Virus record (IMG/VR): IMGVR_UViG_3300037452_000037
Span: 1 to 36,569 of that record
Direction: 5' to 3' (one strand)
Source: a virus
Length of the DNA stretch: 36,569 bases
The notes under the pieces are model-generated. The model searched no databases, was not told the DNA's origin, and worked only from the letters and a program-made list of their open reading frames with translations. The translations under genes were made by a program, and so were the position numbers. How positions within the stretch are numbered: position 1 is the first letter of the stretch; each line of letters begins with the position of its first letter. Shown here one piece after another: positions 29,590 to 36,569 of the stretch.

Positions 29590-30955
29590 TTAAAATCCAT
29601 ATTTGTTATCAAAATCTCCGTTAAATACTCCAGGTAAACTCTCAGGGAATAGGGTCTCACGATAACGTCTATCTAATTCCTCTGGAGTTGTACCTACTAT
29701 CATAGCTTTCTTAAGAGCAACACAAAGATATCTCATTGCATCTGCTGCGTGGGAATGAGTATCGTGTTTTGGGATTTCTTTATATCTACCACGAGATGCA
29801 TCCCATTCTTGCGAATAGGACGACAAATGCTTAATCAAATCTTTACATTTAACTTCATCTATCCACATAGTTGGAAGCTTAGCTTTAACTAATTCAATTC
29901 CATCAAGAAGATCTATGTTATAAATCTCAGAAAAGTTAATACCTAATTGTTTATATTGCTCTCTGCGTGTTAAACCAGAACCCTGCTCACGAACCATTAT
30001 ATCATGAGGGGGGTAATGAGCTTTGTAAGTATATTCTTTATTAAGTACATAATTAGCAAAATGGGATATAGAACGTGAATGATTTTCATAATAGTCAAAT
30101 ACATGTATGCTTTTTCCACAAATATTTGCAAATATTATAACAGTTGGATCATTGATACCTAAATCCCAGCTCGTTATGACTGGATATCCTGGTTCATAAG
30201 GCACTTTACCTATCTGGCCATTAAGTCTCATTTTATCAATAATAGAAGTATAGAAGAATCCATCTTGGCCTTCATCAAAAGATGTCCAATATTCCTGCTT
30301 AGCAAAGGATTCTGATATTTCACCTGAGTCTATTTCACGTTGAATGTCTTCTATTGATATATGGTGAGTATCATCAACAGTAAGTTTAGAAATATACCAG
30401 TCCTTTGGATTATGCTGAGCAATCTCGTAAAGATCCCATAAATGATTGTGGCCACGTGGGAGTGCTCAAAAAAAGAGCAACACCTCCGTTCGCAGTCAAT
30501 ATAGGTCTGGCAAACTGATATGCTCTAGGATCTTGTAATGAATACTCTGAAAAGACAATAAATTGAGGATTAGTACCAACAAGGGAATGATTAAAGTCAT
30601 TGCTACCAACAATCTGTATAACTGAACCATTAATGAACCTGAGTCGCATCTGTTGTTCATTACGTGAAGCTACATCCTCTGGGCAGTAATCCAAAACGCG
30701 TTGGCCTTCCGAAGTAATAGCATCCCACAATATGCGACGTCCACTTGCAAAACTTGGGAAAACATAGAAAATAGTTTGAGTTTTACGCAAGGCTGCCCTT
30801 ATGCATAACTGAAAGGCTAAAATATCTTTGCCGGCTCTTCTAGGCCAAATAGCCAATACACGCTTGTAGTGCTTCTTTTCAATAGCATCACAAATAGGAA
30901 CTTGATAGTGTCTTGCTTTGAATTTATTTAGCTTTATTTGAGTTTCTATGTTCAT
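29590..30955 (-). CDS. terL: Terminase large subunit, reading frame broken by a +1 shift
   Basis: Two frames together give a full TerL of about 454 residues. Frame 1 (30955-30458) holds the ATPase: Walker A WPRRAGKD (37-44), the Walker B region FIVFSEYSLQDP, and the conserved STP of the coupling motif (164-166). After the CCC codon the reading moves +1 (skipping the A at 30457) and frame 2 continues RGHNHLWDLY, down to 29590. It contains the nuclease domain with all three acidic sites (SWDLG, PPHDIM, SHAADAMRYL). Without the shift, translation ends ~16 codons later. It is either a programmed frameshift, a sequencing/assembly error or a mutation. TerL cuts and pumps DNA through the portal. Confidence 0.88.
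30457..30460 (-). other. +1 frameshift site in terL (CCC-A)
   Basis: In the minus-strand reading the sequence is agc act ccc a cgt ggc cac. The 0-frame encodes S-T-P; the conserved continuation R-G-H-N-H requires one base to be skipped at CCC-A. A TGA stop lies in the downstream frame four codons earlier (complement of 30466-30468), so the shift must occur within about 9 bases of this point. A T7 run just upstream is a possible error site but is on the wrong side of that stop. Confidence 0.8.
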
Positions 30956-31301
30956 TTTCCATCACATATTTGGATAATGTTTGCATATTACAAGTACCGA
31001 TTAAATACCATGGAGTTTCTAAGTCTCGTAAACTGGAAAACTTTAACTCAGGTTGCCCATTTAAAGATTCAAAAAAGGTAGGTGTTCTAGTAGAAAGCCA
31101 TTCAGAGAATTCTTTTTCTGCCTGCTGCTTAATCTTTAAATTATATTGCCTTAATTCCTCTTCAATTCTGCACATTTGTTCCTGTAAAAAGGAACGAGAA
31201 CTTAAGAGCTTAGAATATTTATAGCAGGCAAGTTTATATCCAATCAAAAAAACAACTATTTCACTAAACAAAAAACAGACCATTAATAATTTTATATCCA
31301 T
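30924..31301 (-). CDS. Membrane-anchored coiled-coil protein
   Basis: 125 residues. A single N-terminal membrane helix (about 3-24, LLMVCFLFSEIVVFLIGYKLA) is followed by a long charged coiled coil (about 32-70) and a C-terminal region with FFESLNGQPELKFS. Overlaps the terminase gene by 32 bases. Phages carry such proteins for exclusion or lysis control, but nothing specific is visible. Confidence 0.62.
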   Translation of the reverse strand: MDIKLLMVCFLFSEIVVFLIGYKLACYKYSKLLSSRSFLQEQMCRIEEELRQYNLKIKQQAEKEFSEWLSTRTPTFFESLNGQPELKFSSLRDLETPWYLIGTCNMQTLSKYVMENEHRNSNKAK

Positions 31302-31678
31302 TATCTTTTCCTTTTCTTTAACTTAATAATACGTTTTGGTTTCCAATCTGGACCCCTTAAATTAATTATCCATTGATCGTGAGTTATTATATTATTTCTA
31401 TACCTATTCCAATGACACCATTTACTTACACCAGCCTTATACAATAAACGACTACGACATTTATCAGTCTTAGCCATATATTGACAACGTGGACAAACAT
31501 CCCATGAATGAAATCTGTAGTGTACTTTTACATTTTCAGTCAAAGGATCATAATCAGGTAATGAATCTGGATTAGGTCTATAAATAAATTGTGGTGGTGA
31601 ACTGCTAATTTCAATTACCAAAGGTTTTTCATAAGAATCAGTATCAGGATTGTATAGCAAGCCATATTTATTTTCCAT
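31301..31678 (-). CDS. Hypothetical protein with cysteine motif
   Basis: 125 residues from the ATG at 31678; an ATG at 31690 would add four residues. The core has HYRFHSWDVCPRCQYMAKTDKC with four cysteines counting a later C (KWCHW), a likely zinc site, and the C-terminus is basic (WKPKRIIKLKKRKR). The cysteine pattern CPxC...KC...C suggests nucleic-acid binding. No family recognised. Confidence 0.62.
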   Translation of the reverse strand: MENKYGLLYNPDTDSYEKPLVIEISSSPPQFIYRPNPDSLPDYDPLTENVKVHYRFHSWDVCPRCQYMAKTDKCRSRLLYKAGVSKWCHWNRYRNNIITHDQWIINLRGPDWKPKRIIKLKKRKR

Positions 31679-31679
31679 A

Positions 31680-31907
31680 TCATAAACCATCTGGATGCTC
31701 TACAGTAGGCAACTCAAGTTTTATATCAACAAGTTCTTCAATACATTTGATAAATTTGTCATCAGATACATAAAAACAATCGCCTTTAAATGCCCCTTGT
31801 ATTAGCTGTCCCAATCTATAATCAGGAACTTTACACCAAGCAGTATAAAGACGCTGTATTACTTGCAACTTTTCTTCAGGAGTTCTGGCTCTTTTTATAT
31901 CGTTCAT
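31680..31907 (-). CDS. Small conserved phage protein of unknown function
   Basis: 75 residues. The centre YTAWCKVPDYRLGQLIQGAF, then CFYVSDDKFIKCIEELV, matches a common small phage protein pattern (W-x-x-x-P-D-x-R-L-G-Q-L-I). Its role is unknown. Overlaps the upstream DUF551-like gene by 32 bases. Confidence 0.66.
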   Translation of the reverse strand: MNDIKRARTPEEKLQVIQRLYTAWCKVPDYRLGQLIQGAFKGDCFYVSDDKFIKCIEELVDIKLELPTVEHPDGL

Positions 31908-32199
31908 TACATATCCTACTAATTTCTTCCATATGGTGTTTTTTTTCTTCTTTACTTAACTCAGGCAATGGCATCCAACAAAATGAATCTTCAAAACTAT
32001 ATATATTATTCCCATCGAAATCTTTAGATGCTATAAGGGGTTTTCCATCTTTATTTAGGTAAAATTTATAATTTTGATCAGGATAAATAAGAGTAACTAT
32101 TTCTGGGTAATCATCGTTATAAACATATTGTAATAATACTCTTTGACCCAATTTAGGCCATGTCGTAGGGTCGTCAATGTTTATTCTAATCCAATTCAT
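31876..32199 (-). CDS. DUF551-like protein
   Basis: 107 residues. The N-terminal MNWIRINIDDPTTWPKLGQR and the later FCWMPLPELSKEE follow the DUF551 layout (W-I near the start, WMPLP near the end), as in the gene at 35422-35889. This short all-beta phage domain has no known function. The ATG overlaps the stop of the 44-residue zinc gene (TAATG). Confidence 0.7.
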   Translation of the reverse strand: MNWIRINIDDPTTWPKLGQRVLLQYVYNDDYPEIVTLIYPDQNYKFYLNKDGKPLIASKDFDGNNIYSFEDSFCWMPLPELSKEEKKHHMEEISRICNERYKKSQNS

Positions 32200-32333
32200 T
32201 ATTCACGCCTCCATTTATTTTCTTTATATTCTGTAAAACACTCATCACTGCATACTTTAGAAATAAGAGGATGTTCAAACATTGACGTGTCTTCTTCTTC
32301 AAATTCCATTTTACAATTTATACATTTTATCAT
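32199..32333 (-). CDS. Small zinc-motif protein (44 aa)
   Basis: From the ATG complementary to 32331-32333, behind GAGAAGA and 5 bases after the terminase small-subunit stop. It has C-x2-C at residues 4-7 and C-x3-C at 28-32 (CINC, CSDEC), then an aromatic charged end (FTEYKENKWRR). The pattern is a C4 zinc finger like those in other small genes here. Coupled to the next gene by a one-base overlap. Confidence 0.62.
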   Translation of the reverse strand: MIKCINCKMEFEEEDTSMFEHPLISKVCSDECFTEYKENKWRRE

Positions 32334-32338
32334 TCTTC

Positions 32339-32824
32339 TCATTTATGATCCTCATGAGAACACATAGATTCCAATACAACAACTTTCTTCTCATTGCCTT
32401 GTTCCTGATCCTTTAACTTAGCGTGGTATTGGTTAATTTCTAACCATTCAGGATCGTATTTGTGTATGTCCTTAAACACCACATCTTTATCAAGACGTTT
32501 AGTAAGAGCACCAACACGACGAGTAGAAGCAATATTAATTCTTACATCTTCAATAGTCTGTCTAATATCTGGATATTTATCTCTCCAGAAATATAGAGTC
32601 CTACGTGGTATACCGTAAGCTTTACAAAATTGTTCAATCTCAAACGAGTTATTCTCATCGGCCCACCATAGCATTGTATATCTCAATCGTAGTCGCCAAT
32701 TGTCCTTCTCAGGAAAAAGCCGACCAGAATTATCAGACAAATAATCCAAATATGTGCAATCTTTGCCCAACGGCTCAATTCTTGTGTTATCTTGTATGGC
32801 TTTCAGCTTAGATTTACTCTTCAT
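32339..32824 (-). CDS. terS: Terminase small subunit (putative)
   Basis: 161 residues. A helix-turn-helix is visible in the middle (IEQFCKAYGIPRRTLYFWRD, about 64-83), followed by a helix with RRVGALTKRLDKD and a charged C-terminal stretch. HTH plus oligomerisation helices are typical of TerS, which recognises the pac/cos site and loads TerL. It is the first packaging gene, about 1.4 kb upstream of TerL, separated by small genes. Assignment rests on HTH and position. Confidence 0.68.
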   Translation of the reverse strand: MKSKSKLKAIQDNTRIEPLGKDCTYLDYLSDNSGRLFPEKDNWRLRLRYTMLWWADENNSFEIEQFCKAYGIPRRTLYFWRDKYPDIRQTIEDVRINIASTRRVGALTKRLDKDVVFKDIHKYDPEWLEINQYHAKLKDQEQGNEKKVVVLESMCSHEDHK

Positions 32825-33023
32825 TGACTTCCTCTATATATTCGAAGATCTCAAAAAAGATATTTTGTTCATTATAATTATCGAATTGTTCGTGAAATGT
32901 GTCAGTTGGAACTATAACTTGTTGGATCTTGCCTTTAGAATTAAGTACAAATCCACATTTATCAAATCCTTTAGGTGGTCTTTTTCTTGGCATAAGCTTC
33001 TTCACTGCCTTCTCGTGTTTCAT
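32814..33023 (-). CDS. Hypothetical small basic/acidic protein
   Basis: 69 residues, starting behind AAGGAAGTAA inside the RusA gene (overlap 53 bases). The basic first third (KLMPRKRPPKGFDKCGF) is followed by a beta strand region and an acidic tail (IFEYIEEVNEE). An internal ATG at 32993 is an alternative start. Function unknown. Confidence 0.58.
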   Translation of the reverse strand: MKHEKAVKKLMPRKRPPKGFDKCGFVLNSKGKIQQVIVPTDTFHEQFDNYNEQNIFFEIFEYIEEVNEE

Positions 33024-33474
33024 TTACTTCCTTCAGCGTTATTACAACTCGGGCTCCTTGGCCGTCATCATAGAACTTTTCAGCAGAAATTGCCACTATT
33101 TGTGAATCATCTTTGTAAATGCCTATGTCCTGCATAACATCTTCATAAAATTTAAAACAATTAGAAGTATCCGGACGGGACCCTTTTCTTTTTCCCGCAA
33201 CTTTTTCTTTTTTCTTAGCAGACCATGAAGCTGGCATCTCGAAATAGAACTTTATATCTAGGGATAAATTTCCATTAAGAGAAGAATAATCATATTTAAA
33301 ATTAATCTGCGATTTTAGTTGTATCCCTATTTGGTATTTTAGATCTTTCTGCGGATCATAGGTTATTCCTCTTTTAGTAGATCTTGCTCTTTGCAAAGGT
33401 ATAGGATCCCCTTTAATCCAAACGACGATCGATTTGTTTAAACGATTGCTATCTTGGTCAGTCAAGTACTTCAT
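32971..33474 (-). CDS. rusA: RusA-type Holliday junction resolvase
   Basis: 167 residues. The RusA core is clear: GDPIPLQRARSTKRG near the N-terminus, then SRPDTSNCFKFYEDVMQDIG (99-118) and KDDSQIVAISAEKF. Aspartates 102, 112 and 122/123 are candidates for the catalytic metal-binding set of RusA. The enzyme cuts four-way junctions and resolves recombination or replication intermediates before packaging. It overlaps the replication gene by 17 bases and pairs functionally with the ERF recombinase. Confidence 0.86.
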   Translation of the reverse strand: MKYLTDQDSNRLNKSIVVWIKGDPIPLQRARSTKRGITYDPQKDLKYQIGIQLKSQINFKYDYSSLNGNLSLDIKFYFEMPASWSAKKKEKVAGKRKGSRPDTSNCFKFYEDVMQDIGIYKDDSQIVAISAEKFYDDGQGARVVITLKEVNETREGSEEAYAKKKTT

Positions 33475-34873
33475 CGTAGTCCGTTTCGTTTATTGCAATT
33501 GATCCTGGTTCGTTTTTAAGATTATCGGGCGTTGCCACCGGATTAACATTGGTCGGGGTATCAAGATTGCTTGGTTCCTGTTTACTCTCTACAGTGTAAC
33601 CTATCTGTTGTTCCCTTAACATCTTCAAAAGCATATCTCTTTGGGGTGTAGCATCTTTCTTGGGCAGTTCAGGCTCTTCTGCCATTCCTAATTCTTTTAA
33701 TCTTTCAGCAAGTGAAGGAGCAGATTCAAACTCTTTCTTCTTTTTGTTTATGTATTGTATTGCTAAGTCTTCTCCCTCTTCTCCGGTTGTTTGATATTCC
33801 ATCTCAGATATTCCCTTGATGGCATACTTAGCAAACTCATTGCCTGATTTTAACATTTCTGCTGCTTTAGCCAGATTATTTGCAATTTCCATTGCTGTTT
33901 CTTTTTGCCTGGTTACTTCTGTTGGTTTCCACTCTGCTCTAGGCACATATCTCTTCTCTTCTTGCTTATTTTTTTCTTTAAATTGCTTACCTGCCGATAC
34001 ACCAAGCGTTGCAGATGGTCGAGATTCCCTAAAAGCTTCCATGTCCAGCTCAGCCTCACCTTCCACAATCGGAATCTGACTGCGATCCTTCAAAGATAAT
34101 TGCCGCTTTGTACTTTCACTCTTGCAGATTCCTTTTACATAAGCATATGGCCTGCTGATATCTTTAGAAACTGCCAGCTTGGCAAAAGCATGCTGAATTA
34201 TTACCTCGTTAAAAACTGCCAAATCCATTTTGGCTGCCAAATTTAAAAAGGCAGCTTCTTCTAAAACTCTAGGCAAAGTAAACTGTGACATTACTCGATC
34301 TCTTTCTATTATAGTTATACTGCTATCCTGCTTTAGTCTCTCTCCCTTAAGCAGTCTTCTCCTACGTAAGAACTTTATACTGTTATTAGCAGCGTCTGTG
34401 TTTTTAAATAAATTATTAGAGAAATACTTAATACCTGTAACAATCCTGTCGTAGTGCTTGAATCCAGAGGCTATAAAACTCTCGAAATTTGATATGATTT
34501 TGGCATATAAAAGTGACTTAAATTTATGTGCATATTTTCTTCTAATTTCTATGACATCAAAAAGACGAGAAATTATGTAATAACATGTCTTCTTTATGCG
34601 AGTTCTTTCTTCTTTCCATCCTCTATCTATTTTCTGTATAAGATTAAGTTCAGCCAATTTCTTTAAGGCTCTGTTTATTGTTGCCCTACAAAGGCCTAAT
34701 TTATACGCTAAATATGTTTGAGATAGAAAGATTCTATGAGTTATGTTCCCCATTCCTATAAGATGGTTATATACTAGAACTTCTGATCCAGTCAGAATAT
34801 TGATATTAATATCTAAAGTTGATATTTCTTGTTGACTTAGAGGGGAATTTGAATTATGATTAACGGTACGCAT
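33458..34873 (-). CDS. Winged-helix replication initiation-type protein
   Basis: 471 residues from the ATG at 34873 (GAAAAAGAATAG upstream; a TTG at 34915 is weaker). The N-terminal part has a winged HTH (about 35-95: LTGSEVLVYNHLIGMG, FLSQTYLAYKLGLCRATINRALKKL) followed by basic strands. The middle has helices (NLAAKMDLAVFNEVIIQHAF, then RPYAYVKGICKSE), similar in feel to phage O or DnaD-type loader regions. The C-terminus is long, charged and disordered. This layout suits an origin-binding initiator that recruits host replication proteins; no polymerase or helicase is present. It is a plausible but not proven assignment. Confidence 0.62.
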   Translation of the reverse strand: MRTVNHNSNSPLSQQEISTLDININILTGSEVLVYNHLIGMGNITHRIFLSQTYLAYKLGLCRATINRALKKLAELNLIQKIDRGWKEERTRIKKTCYYIISRLFDVIEIRRKYAHKFKSLLYAKIISNFESFIASGFKHYDRIVTGIKYFSNNLFKNTDAANNSIKFLRRRRLLKGERLKQDSSITIIERDRVMSQFTLPRVLEEAAFLNLAAKMDLAVFNEVIIQHAFAKLAVSKDISRPYAYVKGICKSESTKRQLSLKDRSQIPIVEGEAELDMEAFRESRPSATLGVSAGKQFKEKNKQEEKRYVPRAEWKPTEVTRQKETAMEIANNLAKAAEMLKSGNEFAKYAIKGISEMEYQTTGEEGEDLAIQYINKKKKEFESAPSLAERLKELGMAEEPELPKKDATPQRDMLLKMLREQQIGYTVESKQEPSNLDTPTNVNPVATPDNLKNEPGSIAINETDYDEVLD

Positions 34874-34978
34874 ATTATTACTATTCTTTTTCAGTTGGTA
34901 ATAGCTAGTAAACAATCTGGCCCTGGTAAGTTCGAGTGTTTATTTAGCAAGCAGTTAATATCGTAAATTAAAAGTCGA

Positions 34979-35003
34979 GAGTCATCCTTAAAACGGGTGG
35001 CTC
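34979..35003. terminator. Terminator-like hairpin upstream of the replication gene
   Basis: GAGTCATCC (34979-34987) pairs with GGGTGGCTC (34995-35003), with two G-U pairs, around a 7-base loop. On the plus strand TTTCTTTT follows and on the minus strand GACTTTTAATTT follows, so it can act both ways. It separates the gene ending at 35093 from the replication gene. The 177-base gap also has a small inverted repeat (TGAAGG/CCTTCA, 35035-35051). Confidence 0.6.
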
Positions 35004-35092
35004 TTTCTTTTAATCTTTATATTGTTATTTCAATTGAAGGGACATCCTTCATTAACTTCGTGAAGCTAACAATTTCATTTTTGTTTGTCAAT

Positions 35093-35413
35093 TTATTTAA
35101 ATGGATTCCAGCTTTTCTTTGGTGAATATTGATTGACTAATCCTTCATGAAACTTTTTTAACTCTTCATCATTTAATCTAAATTTATCAGCCACTTCTAT
35201 AGCAAAATTAATGTAATCTTTACACAATTCAAAACGACCACTTTGCATGCTATTAGTTTCTTGCTTCAGTATATCCATTAACATGTTATTTTTTATAATC
35301 GGATCTTCTATGTCATTAGATCTTTTTAAATTCTGTAATGTATTTTCTCTTTCTGATAATTCCAAGGTAATAACATCTTGAATTTGTTTTAAATTTAATC
35401 TTAATTCTTTCAT
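35093..35413 (-). CDS. Hypothetical helical protein
   Basis: 106 residues behind TTAAGGAGTTAA. Helical throughout (LNLKQIQDVITLELSERENTL, then NFAIEVADKFRLND), charged, ending SPKKSWNPFK. No family recognised. It is the last gene of the leftmost leftward block before the terminator-like hairpin. Confidence 0.66.
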   Translation of the reverse strand: MKELRLNLKQIQDVITLELSERENTLQNLKRSNDIEDPIIKNNMLMDILKQETNSMQSGRFELCKDYINFAIEVADKFRLNDEELKKFHEGLVNQYSPKKSWNPFK

Positions 35414-35421
35414 TTAACTCC

Positions 35422-35889
35422 TTAATTACAATAATGACATGGTGGTCTATTACACTTATCACATTTAATAGTTTCTCCCCATTGTTTCTTAGTTTCAAGT
35501 TCTTCGGGAAGGCATTCCTCTGAACATTCTTTAATAAATTCCACATCTGGTATCGGTGATTCACTTATACCAATAAAATGCCATTCAGTTTCTCTTTTTA
35601 GCCACCATTTATCATTCATAACATTTTTCCAACAATCTCCTGTTTCTGTAGGGTTTTTAGGCAACGGCATCCAATGAGTTATTTCCCACCCAAAGGACCA
35701 AGCATTACAACAACAACCTTCTGACCAAACAATCTCTACAGGATATTTATCTTTTCTTGTTCTAGCAGCATCTCGTTTTACTTTATTCTTATCAAAAAGA
35801 TGAGACATTTCACAATGTAAGTATTTTCCAGTTACTAATACTATCTCATTAAGTTGTGGCATACGTTCAGAACATTTAATCCACTTCAT
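35422..35889 (-). CDS. DUF551-like protein with C-terminal cysteine motif
   Basis: 155 residues. The DUF551 layout is clear at the N-terminus (MKWIKCSERMPQLNEIVLV) and around 68-76 (ITHWMPLPK). The C-terminus has clustered cysteines (CSEECLPEE, CDKCNRPPCHYC), probably zinc-binding. A second, shorter DUF551-like protein is at 31876-32199, so this domain occurs twice in the genome. Function unknown. The start overlaps the upstream gene by 14 bases. Confidence 0.72.
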   Translation of the reverse strand: MKWIKCSERMPQLNEIVLVTGKYLHCEMSHLFDKNKVKRDAARTRKDKYPVEIVWSEGCCCNAWSFGWEITHWMPLPKNPTETGDCWKNVMNDKWWLKRETEWHFIGISESPIPDVEFIKECSEECLPEELETKKQWGETIKCDKCNRPPCHYCN

Positions 35890-36094
35890 TTTCTAATTCC
35901 CTATAATACCAACTTTTAATATGTTTCTTATTTACATAATAACCACTACCATATTTTCTTGTTGGTAATTTAACCCAACAAGTTTCATCAAAAAATTCAG
36001 TTTTAATATCACTTAATTGAGTAGATGAAATATTTTTATGTTCTGCACGAGTCCCATCAAAAAAAGATATCTCTAGAAAGTACTTAACATCCAT
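35876..36094 (-). CDS. Hypothetical small protein (72 aa)
   Basis: 72 residues behind AAAGGAAAAA. A beta-rich, charged protein (YFLEISFFDGTRAEHKNI, then CWVKLPTRKYGSGYYV). No family recognised. Starts 11 bases inside the gene at 36084 and overlaps the next by 14 bases, so it is part of a tightly coupled leftward operon. Confidence 0.62.
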   Translation of the reverse strand: MDVKYFLEISFFDGTRAEHKNISSTQLSDIKTEFFDETCWVKLPTRKYGSGYYVNKKHIKSWYYRELENEVD

Positions 36095-36308
36095 TTTTTC
36101 CTTTCAGCCAGGGATAATTTGCTGTATGTATTCTCATTGTTATTTTACTTCCCCCATTACCTACGAATCCTTCATTATCAACATATACTTCTATATCAAT
36201 ATGATCTGGCATAAAAGCTTTATGAGTATCTGATTCATTATTCACTTCAGTGATAGCATTTCTAATACTTAATATTGCTGACTCAATAAATTCATTTAAT
36301 CTCATCAT
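36084..36308 (-). CDS. Small alpha/beta protein (74 aa)
   Basis: 74 residues behind AAAGGAATCAA. An N-terminal helix (MRLNEFIESAILSIRNAITEV) leads into beta strands (IDIEVYVDNEGF, GGSKITMRIHT). The pattern weakly resembles small bacterial LxEFIxxxLxxI proteins of unknown function. Overlaps the RHH gene by 17 bases, so it is co-translated with the likely regulator. Confidence 0.62.
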   Translation of the reverse strand: MMRLNEFIESAILSIRNAITEVNNESDTHKAFMPDHIDIEVYVDNEGFVGNGGSKITMRIHTANYPWLKGKNGC

Positions 36309-36474
36309 TTGATTCCTTTTGTTTATCTAATTCTTTTTCTAGCTTTCTGATTTGTACTTCAACAGCATCAAGCAAAAGTTCTCTCATACTTAACCCATGA
36401 ATGGCTGTAATAGATTTTAACTTTCTATGCATTTCATTAGGTATATCAATACTAAGTCGTGTGTATTTTTCCAT
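36292..36474 (-). CDS. Ribbon-helix-helix DNA-binding protein (putative repressor)
   Basis: 60 residues from the ATG complementary to 36472-36474 with AAGGAATAAT upstream; ten extra residues further out are unlikely. The strand RLSIDIP, then the helix NEMHRKLKSITAIHG, the turn LSMRELL and helix DAVEVQIRKLEKELD define an RHH protein with a coiled C-terminal tail. It diverges from the rightward early operon across the region with candidate promoters and the ACATATGT palindrome, so it may regulate both directions. Its 5' end is duplicated at bases 1-52 of the window. Confidence 0.78.
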   Translation of the reverse strand: MEKYTRLSIDIPNEMHRKLKSITAIHGLSMRELLLDAVEVQIRKLEKELDKQKESNDEIK

Positions 36475-36569
36475 ATTATTCCTTATAGTTAACTTAAACC
36501 ACAAATTGATATTACTACATATGTTAATAAAAGTAAATGTTGATTTTATAATTTGTTCATGTTATATTA
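36423..36569. repeat. Terminal direct repeat, right copy
   Basis: Repeats bases 1-147 with one difference (T at 36549 instead of G at 127). The change turns TAGAAT into TATAAT (36547-36552), a perfect -10 box with TTAATA 17 bases upstream. It shows that the two ends join, giving a genome of about 36,422 bp. Confidence 0.93.

Noticed and set aside
29590-30955. Treating the terminase halves as two independent genes
   Set aside because: The upstream half ends in the middle of a conserved motif, and the downstream half has no proper start; the frame continues upstream to the shift point.
32605-34454. Plus-strand open frames over terS, rusA and the replication gene
   Set aside because: Antisense shadows of recognised genes with no supporting start signals.
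34874-34915. TTG-initiated extension of the replication gene
   Set aside because: The ATG at 34873 is a better start codon and has a purine-rich ribosome site; the extra residues have no conserved look.
1-36569. CRISPR arrays and tRNA genes
   Set aside because: I saw no regularly spaced repeats and no cloverleaf-like sequence on reading both strands; a tool scan (tRNAscan-SE, a CRISPR finder) would be decisive.
1-36569. Alternative genetic code (stop-codon reassignment)
   Set aside because: Genes end normally with TAA, TAG and TGA at sensible family lengths, and no conserved domain is interrupted by an in-frame stop; the only disruption is the terL frameshift.

Overview
The window is an AT-rich, essentially complete genome of a tailed dsDNA bacteriophage (Caudoviricetes), probably from a metagenome. 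The last 147 bases (36423-36569) repeat the first 147 with one mismatch, so the molecule is circular or circularly permuted (about 36.4 kb), or has short direct terminal repeats. I see no tape-measure, sheath or tail-tube gene. A P22-type portal, a gp10-like tail hub, a connector-like adaptor, Q/G-rich ejection-type proteins and several fibres point to a short-tailed (podovirus-like) virion with an N4-gp56-type major capsid protein. The host cannot be named. Two exported proteins with Sec signal peptides suggest a bacterium with an envelope target, probably Gram-negative.

Layout. (1) 102-3147, rightward: an early-type operon behind a good sigma70-like promoter. It holds small unknown and zinc-ribbon proteins, an SPFH/prohibitin-like membrane protein, tiny membrane proteins and an ERF single-strand annealing recombinase. 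(2) 3215-21172, leftward: a small membrane protein, two paralogous C1q-tipped fibres, further fibre and structural proteins, two ejection-type proteins, two exported proteins, tail hub, adaptor, a second capsid-region protein and the major capsid gene. The capsid gene is split by a 733-nt group I intron with a LAGLIDADG homing endonuclease on the opposite strand. (3) Three short rightward 'moron-like' cassettes interrupt this region at 8134-9521 (RHH protein, zinc proteins, HNH-type nuclease), 16957-17404 and 21198-21672. (4) 21815-26892, leftward: scaffold-like protein, small basic and zinc proteins, portal. (5) 26956-32824, leftward: RNA ligase, SpoU/TrmH-type RNA methyltransferase, zinc proteins, terminase large subunit (broken by a +1 shift at CCC-A) and terminase small subunit. 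(6) 32814-36474, leftward: RusA resolvase, a winged-helix replication protein, two DUF551-like proteins (one in block 5) and an RHH repressor-like protein that diverges from operon 1.

How it fits together: the RHH protein and the divergent promoter region form the likely control point. ERF, RusA and the winged-helix protein would handle replication and recombination on host polymerase, since no polymerase, primase, helicase, integrase or endolysin is recognisable. Terminase, portal, scaffold and capsid build the head, and the hub, fibres and ejection proteins deliver DNA. The most notable points are the intron-split capsid gene with an antisense homing endonuclease, the single-nucleotide terminase frameshift, the RNA ligase plus SPOUT methyltransferase placed between portal and terminase, and the phage-encoded SPFH protein.
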